From positions 1 to 24,109 of the forward strand of contig JANRJB010000102.1 of the NCBI GenBank assembly GCA_033764265.1: a stretch of DNA of 24,109 nucleotides, in the 5' to 3' direction. The notes beneath the pieces are model-generated. The model saw nothing but the letters and a program-made list of their open reading frames with translations, did no database searches and was not told where the DNA came from. Within the stretch, counting starts at the first letter, position 1; the number at the start of each line of letters is the position of its first letter. A program made the position numbers and the translations under genes. This DNA comes from VGEM01 sp033764265. GTDB taxonomy: Bacteria; Pseudomonadota; Alphaproteobacteria; Rhodospirillales; Rhodospirillaceae. This document shows, piece by piece, positions 16,673 to 24,109 of this stretch.

Positions 16673-17386
16673 GTGACCGGCATGATCGCGGGTCTTGCCA
16701 AGATTGTCTGCGGAATTGTGCTCGCCGGCGGCCCGGTCGCCGGGCAAGCGCCGCCGCGTGCCGCGCCGCTTGATGTCCCGCTGGGACCCGACCTGGCCGC
16801 CGGCGGCTGGCGCGAATTGAACGTCCCCGGCGAGCGGCCCAACAGCTTCGTGGCGACCGCCGAGGTCGTCACCATCGGCTCGGCCGGGGCGGTGTCGTTC
16901 CTGTATCGGCCGGTGGACGCGCCGCGGTCGATGACTTTGTCGTGGCAGTGGCGCGTGGACCGCGACATTCCCGCCACCGATCTCGCCGCCAAGGGCCGCG
17001 ACGACCGGCCGCTGGCGCTGCACGTATGGTTTCCGGCCGCCGACGCGCGCCGGTCGGGCGGCCTGGTGCGCGGCGTGCTGGCGCGCATGCTGGGCGCGCC
17101 CGAGTGGGGCCGGGCCTTGACCTACGTGTGGGGCGGCACGCTGGACGAGGGCGCGCGCCTGTCCAACCCGTACATGGACGGGCGCGAAGGCGCCCTGATC
17201 GTGCGGCGCACGGCCGGCGCGCCGACCGGAACGTGGCTCAGCGAGACCGTGGACCTGGCCGCCGATTACCGCGCCGCCTTTGGCGCCGAGCCGCCGGCGC
17301 CGTCGTTCATCGCCCTGTCGAGCGACACCGACGACACCAATCAGGTTGCCGAAGGCTCGTTCGCCGCGATCCGCTTCGGCGACTGA
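16673..17386 (+). CDS. DUF3047 family exported protein
   Basis: A 237-aa protein of unknown function. An N-terminal hydrophobic segment (MIAGLAKIVCGIVLAGG, about 4-20) ending near AGQA looks like a signal peptide. The remainder matches DUF3047 features as I recall them: a LSWQWRVD strand, DDRPLALHVWF, LTYVWGG, SNPYMDGRE, GTWLSETVDLAADYRAAFG, and SSDTDDTNQ near the end. It is probably a beta-rich periplasmic domain; no activity is established. GAGG (16662-16665) lies seven bases before the GTG at 16673, which supports it over the ATG three codons later. It is convergent with the DUF547 gene, with only 4 bp between the stops. Confidence 0.78.
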   Translation: MTGMIAGLAKIVCGIVLAGGPVAGQAPPRAAPLDVPLGPDLAAGGWRELNVPGERPNSFVATAEVVTIGSAGAVSFLYRPVDAPRSMTLSWQWRVDRDIPATDLAAKGRDDRPLALHVWFPAADARRSGGLVRGVLARMLGAPEWGRALTYVWGGTLDEGARLSNPYMDGREGALIVRRTAGAPTGTWLSETVDLAADYRAAFGAEPPAPSFIALSSDTDDTNQVAEGSFAAIRFGD

Positions 17387-17390
17387 CGCT

Positions 17391-18260
17391 TCACCGGGCG
17401 TCGTTCAGCGCCCAGTCGTAGGCGGTGTCGACCGGCCCTTGGCGCGTGGCCAGCGCGGCTTGCAGCGGCGGATCGGCCAGCGCCGCCAGTTCGTCCAGCA
17501 CCGCCGCATCGCTGCCGCCGAAATCGACCGCGTACCACGAGAACAGCTTCGACACCGTGACGCGGCCGGCGTCGACGCGCACGCCGCGCGGGTCGTTGAC
17601 GTAGCCGCGCGCGGCGGCGTCGAGCATGGTGGTCAGATCGGCGGCGGTGTAGGCGGTGCGCGCCAGATTGGGGCAGCCGACCGCCGCGCAGTTGACGGCA
17701 TAGTGGATGCGGTTGTCGCCGTAGACCGGGCGCAGGATGCGGTGCTCGATGTCGTTCAGCGACAACCGCTCGCCTTCGACCGTCGCCAGTTTCCTGTCCC
17801 ACGGCCCGTCGGCGAACAGTCCGGGCGAGATGTCGATGTCGCGGATCGAGGCGACGGGATAATGGTCCAGCACCACCTGCACCGTCAGCGCATTGTACAG
17901 GTTGATCCACAGCGCCATCTGTTCGGCGCGGTTGAGCGCGCTGACCGGCGTGGTTGTCAGCGATGCGATGTAGGCCGCGAGCGCGGCGCGGTCCTCGGCC
18001 GCCACCGCGCCGTAGGCCACGCGGTTGACGCCGGCGCCGTCGGTCGACACGTAGCGCTGCAGCCACGCGGTCCAGGCGGCGTGATCAACCGTGACGGTCG
18101 ATGCCGGATCGTGCGCCTGCCACTTGGCCCATAGTTTGGCCTTCGGCGCGAGCGATTGCTCCAGCCCGCCGAAGCCGGCCAGCATCAGCGCCGCGGCGGC
18201 GACCGCGACCGCCTTTGCGATTGACCACGCCCGTGTTCGCCCCGATGCTGACAGGATCAT
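17391..18260 (-). CDS. DUF547 domain-containing exported protein
   Basis: A 289-aa protein with a signal peptide (RTRAWSIAKAVAVAAAALMLAGF in the first ~32 residues) and a DUF547 domain. Visible family blocks are MALWINLYNALTVQ, WDRKLATVEGERLSLNDIEH, RIHYAVNCAAVGCPNL with a conserved Cys pair, and VTVSKLFSWYAVDFGG. DUF547 has distant similarity to transglutaminase/papain-like folds, but no reaction is established. The ATG at 18260 is chosen because AAGGA lies seven bases upstream and the signal peptide begins there; in-frame upstream starts add a long stretch without sense. That start codon interleaves with the start of the divergent small gene. Confidence 0.8.
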   Translation of the reverse strand: MILSASGRTRAWSIAKAVAVAAAALMLAGFGGLEQSLAPKAKLWAKWQAHDPASTVTVDHAAWTAWLQRYVSTDGAGVNRVAYGAVAAEDRAALAAYIASLTTTPVSALNRAEQMALWINLYNALTVQVVLDHYPVASIRDIDISPGLFADGPWDRKLATVEGERLSLNDIEHRILRPVYGDNRIHYAVNCAAVGCPNLARTAYTAADLTTMLDAAARGYVNDPRGVRVDAGRVTVSKLFSWYAVDFGGSDAAVLDELAALADPPLQAALATRQGPVDTAYDWALNDAR

Positions 18261-18561
18261 GCGCAAGTCCTTCGTTGTCGGCGTCGCCGTCATCCTCGCG
18301 GCCGCGGCGGGCGCGGCCCAGGCCCCGCCCGGCGATCCGTTGATGGGCATCTGCTCGGGCTTTCTGGCCCAGCCGGGCGTGGCGATTTCCGCCGACGCCA
18401 ACCGGCTGTGCACCTGCCTGGTGCGCGAGGTCAAGGCCGGGCTGAGCCGCGCCGAGATGGAAACCTACGACCGCGCCAACGCCGCCGGCCAGCCGCTGCC
18501 GGCCGCGCTGCAGGGCAAGATCACCGGCATCGCCGTGCAGTGCCTCGGGGAAGCGAAGTAG
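18259..18561 (+). CDS. Small secreted protein with four cysteines, unknown function
   Basis: I do not recognise a family. The 100-aa product begins with a clear Sec signal peptide (MRKSFVVGVAVILAAAAGAAQA, cleavage near residue 22). The mature part of about 78 residues has Cys32, Cys51, Cys53 and Cys95, enough for two disulfides, and a helical central segment (VREVKAGLSRAEMETYDRAN). It is probably a soluble periplasmic or secreted protein. The ATG at 18259 is the only start that gives the signal peptide; AGGA lies only two bases upstream, so the ribosome site is poor. Its start interleaves with that of the DUF547 gene, and it ends 15 bp before the convergent VOC gene. Confidence 0.68.
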   Translation: MRKSFVVGVAVILAAAAGAAQAPPGDPLMGICSGFLAQPGVAISADANRLCTCLVREVKAGLSRAEMETYDRANAAGQPLPAALQGKITGIAVQCLGEAK

Positions 18562-18576
18562 CGACCGTCCAGTCGA

Positions 18577-19566
18577 TCACGCCTTCGGGCCGAACAGCTC
18601 GTAGATCACGCCGTCGGGCGTGCGCAGCGAGAACACGTCGATCTTGCCGTACGGCGCGGCCTCGACGGTGGCGAGCGGGCGATGGAATTGCACACCCAGC
18701 TTGGAGACGCGCACCGCCGCGGCGCGGGCGTCGGCGACCGGCCAGCGCAGCATGAGAATGCCGAGGTTGGGCGGCACGGCGCGGGCCGACAGGTCGCGCC
18801 CGGTGAATCCGTCCCACTCGATCAGCTCAACGCGGCCGTTGTCGCGCTCCTTCGCGTCCAGCCGGCCCCGGGGATGCATGATCGCGGCCTTGGTGACGTA
18901 CTGCGTGGTCAGGTTGACGGGAAAGCCGAAGTTGCTTTCCTTCGGTTCGGCGTTGCGCGCGTCGTTGTCGACGAACGCGCCGAAGCCCAGCACGTCGCGG
19001 TGCCAGTCGCGGGTGGCGTCGCGGCTGCGCACGATCTGCATGGCGTTGAACGGCTGGCTGAGCCGCTTCAGGTGCGGCCAGCCGGCGAGCGGCGGTTTGA
19101 CGCGCTCATAGACGCCGAACGACACGCCGTCGGGTCCGCGCAGGATCACGTTGGTCAGGATCTGGCCGTTGTAGTCGAAGGTGACCGGGTCGGCCACCAT
19201 GGTCCAGCCGCGGTCGAGCAGGCCGTCGGCGACGGCGAGGATCGCGCGCGCGCGCACCATCAGCGAGAAGATGCCGCCGGTGTCCCACGGCATGGCGCCG
19301 GCGCGCACGCGCTGCTGGTGCGTGGCCCCGGAGAACGACACGAAGCGCACCAGGCCCTGCGGTTCGTCGCCGCAGCGCAACACCGCTTCGTGGCCGCCGA
19401 TCTCAGGCCCCAGGCCCCAGGCGTTCAACTGATCGCGCCCCAGCTTGCCCTGGTGGATCACGGTCCAGCCGAGGTCGTTGCCGGCGGTGGCGACCCAGGT
19501 CGACAGATCGCGCACGCTGACCACCGCCTCCTGCCAGCCGCCGCCCCACAACGGTTGAATGGTCAT
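18577..19566 (-). CDS. VOC-fold (glyoxalase/extradiol dioxygenase-like) protein
   Basis: A 329-aa protein built from repeated beta-alpha-beta-beta-beta VOC modules, with module starts recognisable at WQEAVVSVRDL, TGGIFSLMVRA, FNAMQIVRSRDATRDWH and NLGILMLRWPVADA. Module ends read PDGVSFGVYERV and PDGVIYELFGP; the last has the Glu often used as metal ligand. The superfamily includes glyoxalase I, dioxygenases, fosfomycin-resistance proteins and binding proteins, so the reaction is unknown. The ATG at 19566 has a strong GGAGG four bases upstream; an earlier in-frame start adds 24 unrelated residues. It is divergent from an AbrB-family membrane protein. Confidence 0.78.
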   Translation of the reverse strand: MTIQPLWGGGWQEAVVSVRDLSTWVATAGNDLGWTVIHQGKLGRDQLNAWGLGPEIGGHEAVLRCGDEPQGLVRFVSFSGATHQQRVRAGAMPWDTGGIFSLMVRARAILAVADGLLDRGWTMVADPVTFDYNGQILTNVILRGPDGVSFGVYERVKPPLAGWPHLKRLSQPFNAMQIVRSRDATRDWHRDVLGFGAFVDNDARNAEPKESNFGFPVNLTTQYVTKAAIMHPRGRLDAKERDNGRVELIEWDGFTGRDLSARAVPPNLGILMLRWPVADARAAAVRVSKLGVQFHRPLATVEAAPYGKIDVFSLRTPDGVIYELFGPKA

Positions 19567-19670
19567 GCCGCCTCCTTGTGGTTGGTGACCGTGACTGTGC
19601 GACAGGGCTGCGCGGGAGGCGACAAAAAAATCCCGCACCGGACGCCGCGCCGGCGATATGGTCCTGCGCC

Positions 19671-20759
19671 ATGACGATCCCGCCGCCCCCCGCCGATCCT
19701 GGCCAGCCGCCGCTCACCCGTCCGGGCGTGGGCCCGATCGCGCTGTCGCTGGCGCTGGGGGCCGCGGGCGGCGCGGTCTTCGCCCTGCTGCAGGTGCCGC
19801 TGGCGTGGATGCTGGGCCCGATGATCGTCAACATCGCGGCGTCGGTGCGCGGCTGGCCGGTGCTGATCCCCCATGCGGGGCGCGTGGCCGTGCTGTGCGT
19901 GGTCGGCGTGTTCCTGGGCGGGTCGTTCAGCCCGGAGTTGCTCGCCCGCGCCGGCGACTGGGCGCTCAGCCTATCGCTGATGCTGGTGTTCGTGCCGCTG
20001 ATCACGTTGGTGGCTTCACAGTACTTCCGCCGCGTCGCCGGCTTCGACCGCGCGACGGCGGTGTTCTCGGGCGCGCCGGGCACGCTGACGGCCATGGTCA
20101 TCGTCGGCGGCGAGGCCGGCGCCGATGAGCGCCTGATCGCGCTGACGCAAGGGCTGCGCGTGGTGTTCGTGGTGATCCTGATGCCGCTGGTGGTGACCGC
20201 GCTGATCGCCGCGGCGCCGCACGACGGCGCCATCCTGCCGCCGGGCGGGCCGTTCAGTTGGACCGAGGGCGCGCTGCTTGTCGCGGCCGCATCGGTCGGC
20301 TGGCTGATCGCGCGGCTGTTCAGCCTGCCGGCGGCGGCGATGACCGGGGCGATGCTGGCCTCGGCCGCGCTGTACCTGTCCGGGCTGGTCGATTATCGCC
20401 CGCCCGACGCGCTGATGTGGGTGGCCTTGTGGGTGCTGGGCTCGGCCATCGGCTCGCGCTTTTCGACCGTCACCGCCGCCACGTTCTTCAGCGTCAGCCG
20501 GCATGCGGTCGCGGCCACCGCCATCGTCATCGGCGTGTCGGCGGCCTTCGCCGGCTTCGCCGCGTGGCTGACCGACACGCCTTACCTGACGGCGCTGGTG
20601 TCGTTCACGCCGGGCGGCGTGGCCGAGATGTGCCTGATCGCCATCGCCTTCGACATCGACCCGGCTTACGTGGCGGTGCACCACCTGGCGCGCATCTTGA
20701 TTCTCATCACCGCCGTGCCGTTCGTGGCGCGGGCGCTGTTTCCGAAGCCGAGACACTAG
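19671..20759 (+). CDS. AbrB family (PF05145-type) integral membrane protein
   Basis: A 362-aa protein with about ten hydrophobic helices, belonging to the bacterial family annotated as AbrB duplication or putative ammonia monooxygenase. The name does not mean an AbrB DNA-binding regulator. The internal duplication can be seen: VPLAWMLGPMI in the first half and LPAAAMTGAML in the second, each followed by similar helices; SGAPGTLTAM and TPGGVAEMCLIA are the matching conserved loops. Transport or regulation of an unknown small molecule is plausible but unproven. ATG 19671 fits the family N-terminus. The 104-bp gap to the divergent VOC gene holds a run of seven A (19624-19630), unusual here, but no clear promoter. 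Its stop overlaps the convergent VOC stop (CTAG). Confidence 0.83.
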   Translation: MTIPPPPADPGQPPLTRPGVGPIALSLALGAAGGAVFALLQVPLAWMLGPMIVNIAASVRGWPVLIPHAGRVAVLCVVGVFLGGSFSPELLARAGDWALSLSLMLVFVPLITLVASQYFRRVAGFDRATAVFSGAPGTLTAMVIVGGEAGADERLIALTQGLRVVFVVILMPLVVTALIAAAPHDGAILPPGGPFSWTEGALLVAAASVGWLIARLFSLPAAAMTGAMLASAALYLSGLVDYRPPDALMWVALWVLGSAIGSRFSTVTAATFFSVSRHAVAATAIVIGVSAAFAGFAAWLTDTPYLTALVSFTPGGVAEMCLIAIAFDIDPAYVAVHHLARILILITAVPFVARALFPKPRH

Positions 20760-21679
20760 GTGCCCGACGCTTCGCGGCCCTCCCACACCGCGCGGGCGGC
20801 GGCGTCCTCGATCAGTTGCGAATTGGGAATGGCCGGGTCGGGCGGGCGGCGTTCCTGGTAGCCGAACAGGCGGCCTTCGGGATCGGCGCAATAGTCGAGC
20901 CAGCCGCCGGTCAGATCGACGGTGTTGACGGTGCGTACGTCGTGCACGGCGAAATGAGCCTTGATCCCGACGTAGTCGTAGACCCGCAGGATCCAGACGT
21001 CGGGAATTTCGGTGCGATCTTTCGGCGGCTCGCGCCGCGCGCCGCCGGCCACAAGTTCCAGCGCGCAGGTGCCGCCCAGGTGCAACAGCGCCCGCTCGGC
21101 CGTCGCATCCAAGAGGGTGTCGAGGCCGACCGTCTGGACATAGAAGGCCGCCAGGGCTTGCGGCTGTTCGACCCGCAGCCGCACGCGCGCGATGTCCTGG
21201 ATGGCGGGCGGCATCGGCGGCAGCGCCGCCATGGCGGCGGGCGGCGAACGCCACGCGCGTTCCGCCGCCGCGTCATGGGCCAGCAGCGACGCGGGGTCGG
21301 CCTCCAGGAAGCTGAAGGGATAACCGAGCGGATCGGTCAGCAGCACTTCGCGCAGGCCGCCGTCGACGGTGTCGGCCGCCACGCGCGCGCCGGCCGCGAC
21401 CGCGCGGTCGAGGGCCGCCGTCATGTCGCGGGCGCGGAACACCGGCGTGCATTCCGCCTGGGCCGGGTCCGCCGGCGGCGCGGCCGCGGCCGTGGGATCG
21501 AGCGCGCCGAGCTCGAACACGCCGACGTCGCCGGCGCGCAGCATGGCGCCGGCGCTGCCGTTGTACGACCAGCGGCGCAACGACGGCAGGCCGAGCGCGG
21601 CGAGGTAGAAATCCATCTGCGTGCGCGGATCGGCCGAGCGCCGCACGAACCAGCCGAGACCTTGGATGCCGGTCCGCAT
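20756..21679 (-). CDS. VOC-fold protein, second gene of a tandem pair
   Basis: A 307-aa protein with two VOC modules. The first begins IQGLGWFVRR and ends DPLGYPFSFLE; the second begins IQDIARVRLRV and ends DPEGRLFGYQE. Its N-terminus is nearly the same as that of the gene upstream, so the two are paralogues from a tandem duplication. The usual His metal ligand in the first strand of each module is not evident, so metal-dependent catalysis is doubtful. The start was set at the ATG 21679, which shares one base with the stop of the upstream gene (TGATG), a sign of coupled translation. A longer open frame extends to 22708 but only shadows the upstream gene. Confidence 0.78.
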   Translation of the reverse strand: MRTGIQGLGWFVRRSADPRTQMDFYLAALGLPSLRRWSYNGSAGAMLRAGDVGVFELGALDPTAAAAPPADPAQAECTPVFRARDMTAALDRAVAAGARVAADTVDGGLREVLLTDPLGYPFSFLEADPASLLAHDAAAERAWRSPPAAMAALPPMPPAIQDIARVRLRVEQPQALAAFYVQTVGLDTLLDATAERALLHLGGTCALELVAGGARREPPKDRTEIPDVWILRVYDYVGIKAHFAVHDVRTVNTVDLTGGWLDYCADPEGRLFGYQERRPPDPAIPNSQLIEDAAARAVWEGREASGT

Positions 21680-22581
21680 CAGCGCGTCCCGGACTCCCAC
21701 AGCGCGCGGGCGACGCCGTCCTCGACGCGCTCGGCCGCGCCCGCCGGCAGCAGCTCGGGGGCGCGCTGCTGCAGGCCGAACAGGTGGCCCTCGGGGTCGA
21801 GCGCGTAGATCAGCCGCCCGCCGGTGATCTCCATCCGCGCGACGATTCGCGCGCCGGCGCGCTGGATGCGGCCTTCCAGCCAGTCGAGATCGTAGACGCG
21901 CAGGATGAACACATCCGGCACTTCGTCGCGATTGCCCGGCGGCGGACGTTCCACGCCGCCCGGCAGCAGTTCCAGAATACAGGTGCGCCCCAGCGCCAGC
22001 GTCGCGCCCTCGGGCGCGGGCGGGCCCAACAGGTCGAGTTCCAGCGCGGCGCGATAGAACCCGGCCATGGCGATCGGATCGGCCACCTTCAGGTTGACCG
22101 ACGCCATGTCCTGGATCGCCGGCGGCGGCTTGGCGATGCCCGGCAGCGCGATGCCGCCTGCGCGCCAGATCTCGTCGGCCAGCACGTCGGGCGGAAACGT
22201 CGGCGCGTCCGGCGCCTGCCACAGGCCGAACGGCAGGCCGTCGGGGTCGAGCAGATAGGCCGCGCGGCCGCTGGCGGTTTCCTCGCGCTGCAGGCGCGCG
22301 CCGGCCGCGAGCGCCGCGGCCTTGGCGGCCTCGTAGTCGCGCGCGCGCAAGACCGGCACCGCATCGCCGATACGCGCCGCGCCGGCCGGCGAAGCGGCGC
22401 GCGCCGCGGTCTCGAACATGGCGATGTCGCCGGCCCACAGCATGCGGTTCCTGAAGCCTTCGCGCGGCGGGCGCACGGCGCGCAGGCCGACGGCCGCCTC
22501 GTAGAACGCCGCCAGCGCCAACGGATCGTTGGTCGTGCGGCGCACGAACCATCCCAGGCCCTGGATCACGGTGCTGGCCAC
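21679..22581 (-). CDS. VOC-fold protein, first gene of a tandem pair
   Basis: A 300-aa protein with two VOC modules: IQGLGWFVRR ... DPDGLPFGLWQ (first) and IQDMASVNLKV ... DPEGHLFGLQQ (second). The layout matches the downstream paralogue, including a proline-rich linker and the late VPDVFILRVYD strand (VPDVWILRVYD-like in the partner). The last-strand Glu ligand of classical VOC enzymes is replaced by Gln in both modules, so a non-metal enzyme or binding protein is possible. The GTG at 22581 has AGGAG six bases upstream. It is divergent from a flavoprotein gene across 155 bp, so the three may be functionally linked. The substrate is unknown. Confidence 0.78.
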   Translation of the reverse strand: MASTVIQGLGWFVRRTTNDPLALAAFYEAAVGLRAVRPPREGFRNRMLWAGDIAMFETAARAASPAGAARIGDAVPVLRARDYEAAKAAALAAGARLQREETASGRAAYLLDPDGLPFGLWQAPDAPTFPPDVLADEIWRAGGIALPGIAKPPPAIQDMASVNLKVADPIAMAGFYRAALELDLLGPPAPEGATLALGRTCILELLPGGVERPPPGNRDEVPDVFILRVYDLDWLEGRIQRAGARIVARMEITGGRLIYALDPEGHLFGLQQRAPELLPAGAAERVEDGVARALWESGTR

Positions 22582-22680
22582 GCGTTTCTCCTGTTCGATG
22601 TCGGTGGTGGGAGTCTAGCCAAGCCGCAGGGGACATCCCAGCAACCAATAGGACACATCCTTGAACATCAATCGCGCGGC

Positions 22681-22708
22681 TTGATCCTGGAAGGCCGCGC
22701 CCTATCAT
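22681..22708 (+). promoter_or_regulatory. Probable sigma-70 promoter of the flavoprotein gene
   Basis: TTGATC (22681-22686) and TATCAT (22703-22708) are 16 bp apart. The expected start near 22715 leaves a leader of about 22 nt before the ATG at 22737. Upstream, GGACATCC (22631-22638) and GGACACATCC (22652-22661) form a loose direct repeat that could be a regulator site. Confidence 0.5.
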
Positions 22709-22736
22709 CGCGCGCCGTTCCGGTCACAGTCCGCTC

Positions 22737-24109
22737 ATGCCGATTCTGCCGCCGCCCCGTTCGTTCTCCGCCACCGTGCCGGTGCTGATCGCCGGCGCGG
22801 GCGCGTGCGGACTGACCGCCGCCTTGGCCGCGCGCGATGCCGGCGCCGAGGTGCTGGTGCTGGAGAAGGACGCGACGCCGCAGGGCACCACTTCGATGTC
22901 GCAGGGCACCATGTGCGCCGCCGGAACGCGCATGCAGAAGGACGCCGGCATCGACGACGACCCCGATACGTTCTACGCCGACGTGATGGCCAAGGTCGGC
23001 GGCCGCACCGATCCCAAGCTGGTGCGCACCATCACCCGCGAAGCGGCACCGACCGTCGAGTGGCTCGACGGCGTGCACGGCATTCCGTTCCGCGTCGACA
23101 CCGCGTGGCGCGGGCTCGGCCATTCGCGGCAACGGCTGCACGCCCCGCCCGAGAAGACCGGCCAGGATCTGATGGGCCGATTGTCGCAAGCCGCCGCGCG
23201 CGCCGGCGCCGACCTGCTAACGCGCGCGCACGTCGTCGATCTTTACGCCGACGGCGGGGCCCGCGTGGTCGGCGTGCGCGTGGCCCGGCCCGGCGGCGCC
23301 AGCGAGGACATCGGCTGCGGCGCCCTGGTGCTGGCGACCTGCGGCTATGCCGCCAATCCGGACCTGATCCGCCGCTACATCCCCGACATGGCCGAAGCGC
23401 GCACCTTCACCTGGGAGAATTCGCGCGGCGATGCGGTCGCGTGGGGCCTGGCGTTGGGCGCGGAGGTCGCCGACATGACGGCGTTCCAGGGTTACGGCGC
23501 GCTCGCCCATCCGCAGCAGATTCTGTTCAACTACAACTACGTCATCGACGGCGGCGTGATGGTGAACGCGCGCGGGCTGCGCTTCTCCGACGAGGTGGCC
23601 GACGTGTCGGGCCAGGGCGTCAACGTCATGCGCCAGCCGGGCGGCGTGGCATTCATGATCTACGACCGCGCGCTGCACGAGCGCTACAAACACCTGCACG
23701 AAACCAAGCAGGCGCTGGCGTTGAACGCGGTCAAGTTCGCCGACACGGTCGAGGGCCTGGCGGCCGCGTTCGACCTGCCGGCGACGGCGCTGGCAGCAAC
23801 GCTGGCGCAGGTGCACGCGGCCAAGGCCGGCGCGGCGCCCGATGCGTTCGGCCGCGACTACGCGGGCACGGCGCAACTGGCCGCGCCGTATGCCGGCATC
23901 CGCGTCACCGGCGCGCTCTATCACACCCAGGGCGGGCTGGTGGTCGACCACAACGCACAGGTGAGGCGCGCCGACGGATCGCTGTTGCCCAACCTGTTCG
24001 CCGGCGGCGGTGCGGCGCGCGGCATGTCGGGGCCGACCTGCTCGGGCTACATCCCGGCCGCCGGGCTGTGCATGGCGATGACGCTGGGCCGGCTGGCGGG
24101 CCGCGCCGC
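22737..24109 (+). CDS. FAD-dependent oxidoreductase (fumarate reductase/ketosteroid dehydrogenase superfamily), 3' end cut by the window
   Basis: 457 codons are visible and no stop is reached; family length suggests that only a few residues are missing. The N-terminal FAD-binding fold has GAGACG (20-25) and VLVLEKD for the ribose contact. A KTGQDLMGRL stretch, LVLATCGYAANPDLI and TFTWENSRGDAVAWG are typical of the succinate dehydrogenase/fumarate reductase flavoprotein superfamily, as are HTQGGLVVD and LFAGGGAARGMSGPTCSGY at the end. Members reduce or dehydrogenate fumarate-like acids, urocanate or 3-ketosteroids; the substrate here cannot be named. No signal peptide or heme domain is seen. 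The ATG at 22737 matches the family N-terminus, but no good Shine-Dalgarno is present. Confidence 0.85.
   Translation, partial: MPILPPPRSFSATVPVLIAGAGACGLTAALAARDAGAEVLVLEKDATPQGTTSMSQGTMCAAGTRMQKDAGIDDDPDTFYADVMAKVGGRTDPKLVRTITREAAPTVEWLDGVHGIPFRVDTAWRGLGHSRQRLHAPPEKTGQDLMGRLSQAAARAGADLLTRAHVVDLYADGGARVVGVRVARPGGASEDIGCGALVLATCGYAANPDLIRRYIPDMAEARTFTWENSRGDAVAWGLALGAEVADMTAFQGYGALAHPQQILFNYNYVIDGGVMVNARGLRFSDEVADVSGQGVNVMRQPGGVAFMIYDRALHERYKHLHETKQALALNAVKFADTVEGLAAAFDLPATALAATLAQVHAAKAGAAPDAFGRDYAGTAQLAAPYAGIRVTGALYHTQGGLVVDHNAQVRRADGSLLPNLFAGGGAARGMSGPTCSGYIPAAGLCMAMTLGRLAGRA

Noticed and set aside
19622..19662. A-run plus GC-rich stretch as a terminator on the minus strand
   Set aside because: The only stem is CCGG/CCGG with a wide loop, and the region lies between two divergent starts where no transcript should end.
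20756..22708. A single 650-residue open frame that looks like a fusion protein
   Set aside because: The upstream half is in a different frame from the real VOC gene at 21679-22581 and reads as Arg/Gly-rich nonsense. The true gene starts at 21679, overlapping the upstream stop by one base.

Overview
The window is a gene-dense, high-GC stretch of what is most likely an alphaproteobacterial chromosome, possibly Rhodospirillales-like. This is inferred from gene content (a kdsD-lptC-lptA-lptB-rpoN-ptsN block, a short HRDC-less RNase D, an NDUFA9-type SDR protein), not from any phylogeny. No rRNA, insertion sequence, phage gene or CRISPR array was seen. The only accessory elements recognised are two small toxin-antitoxin (TA) modules.

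Layout, left to right. (1) 1-372, minus strand: a brnTA-type TA pair, with brnA cut by the window edge. (2) 373-6543, minus: gltD then gltB, the two subunits of NADPH-glutamate synthase, in the reverse of the E. coli order. (3) 6839-8643: uppP (undecaprenyl-diphosphatase, plus) convergent with an NDUFA9-type SDR-fold protein (minus); their stops overlap. (4) 8856-9613: tRNA-Leu(CAG) followed by a short RNase D. (5) 9707-10263: a parDE-type TA module. (6) 10388-16026: kdsD, lptC, lptA, lptB, rpoN and, after a 264-bp gap with its own promoter, ptsN. This joins Kdo precursor synthesis and LPS export to sigma-54 and the nitrogen phosphotransferase system. (7) 16033-18561: a CDP-alcohol phosphatidyltransferase, a DUF3047 protein, a DUF547 protein and a small Cys-containing secreted protein, in alternating orientations with almost no intergenic DNA. 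(8) 18577-24109: three multi-module VOC-fold proteins, an AbrB-family membrane protein and a flavoprotein of the fumarate reductase/ketosteroid dehydrogenase superfamily, which runs off the right edge.

How the genes fit together. Region 6 is a classic envelope/nitrogen-control cluster: KdsD makes the Kdo precursor, LptC/LptA/LptB carry LPS outward, RpoN and PtsN handle nitrogen-linked regulation. Glutamate synthase in region 2 is the ammonia assimilation step. UppP recycles the lipid carrier for envelope polymers. Region 8 looks like an accessory catabolic or small-molecule neighbourhood whose substrate cannot be told from sequence.

No clearly new large system is visible. The best leads are: the apparent absence of hpf between rpoN and ptsN, with a strong sigma-70 promoter and a 15-bp perfect palindrome in its place; a TA module lodged between rnd and kdsD; two divergent genes whose start codons interleave in one CATG; a brnTA pair with a possibly leaderless toxin start, a palindromic operator and a nested antitoxin start; and a tandem VOC pair that seems to lack the usual metal ligands, beside a divergent flavoprotein.
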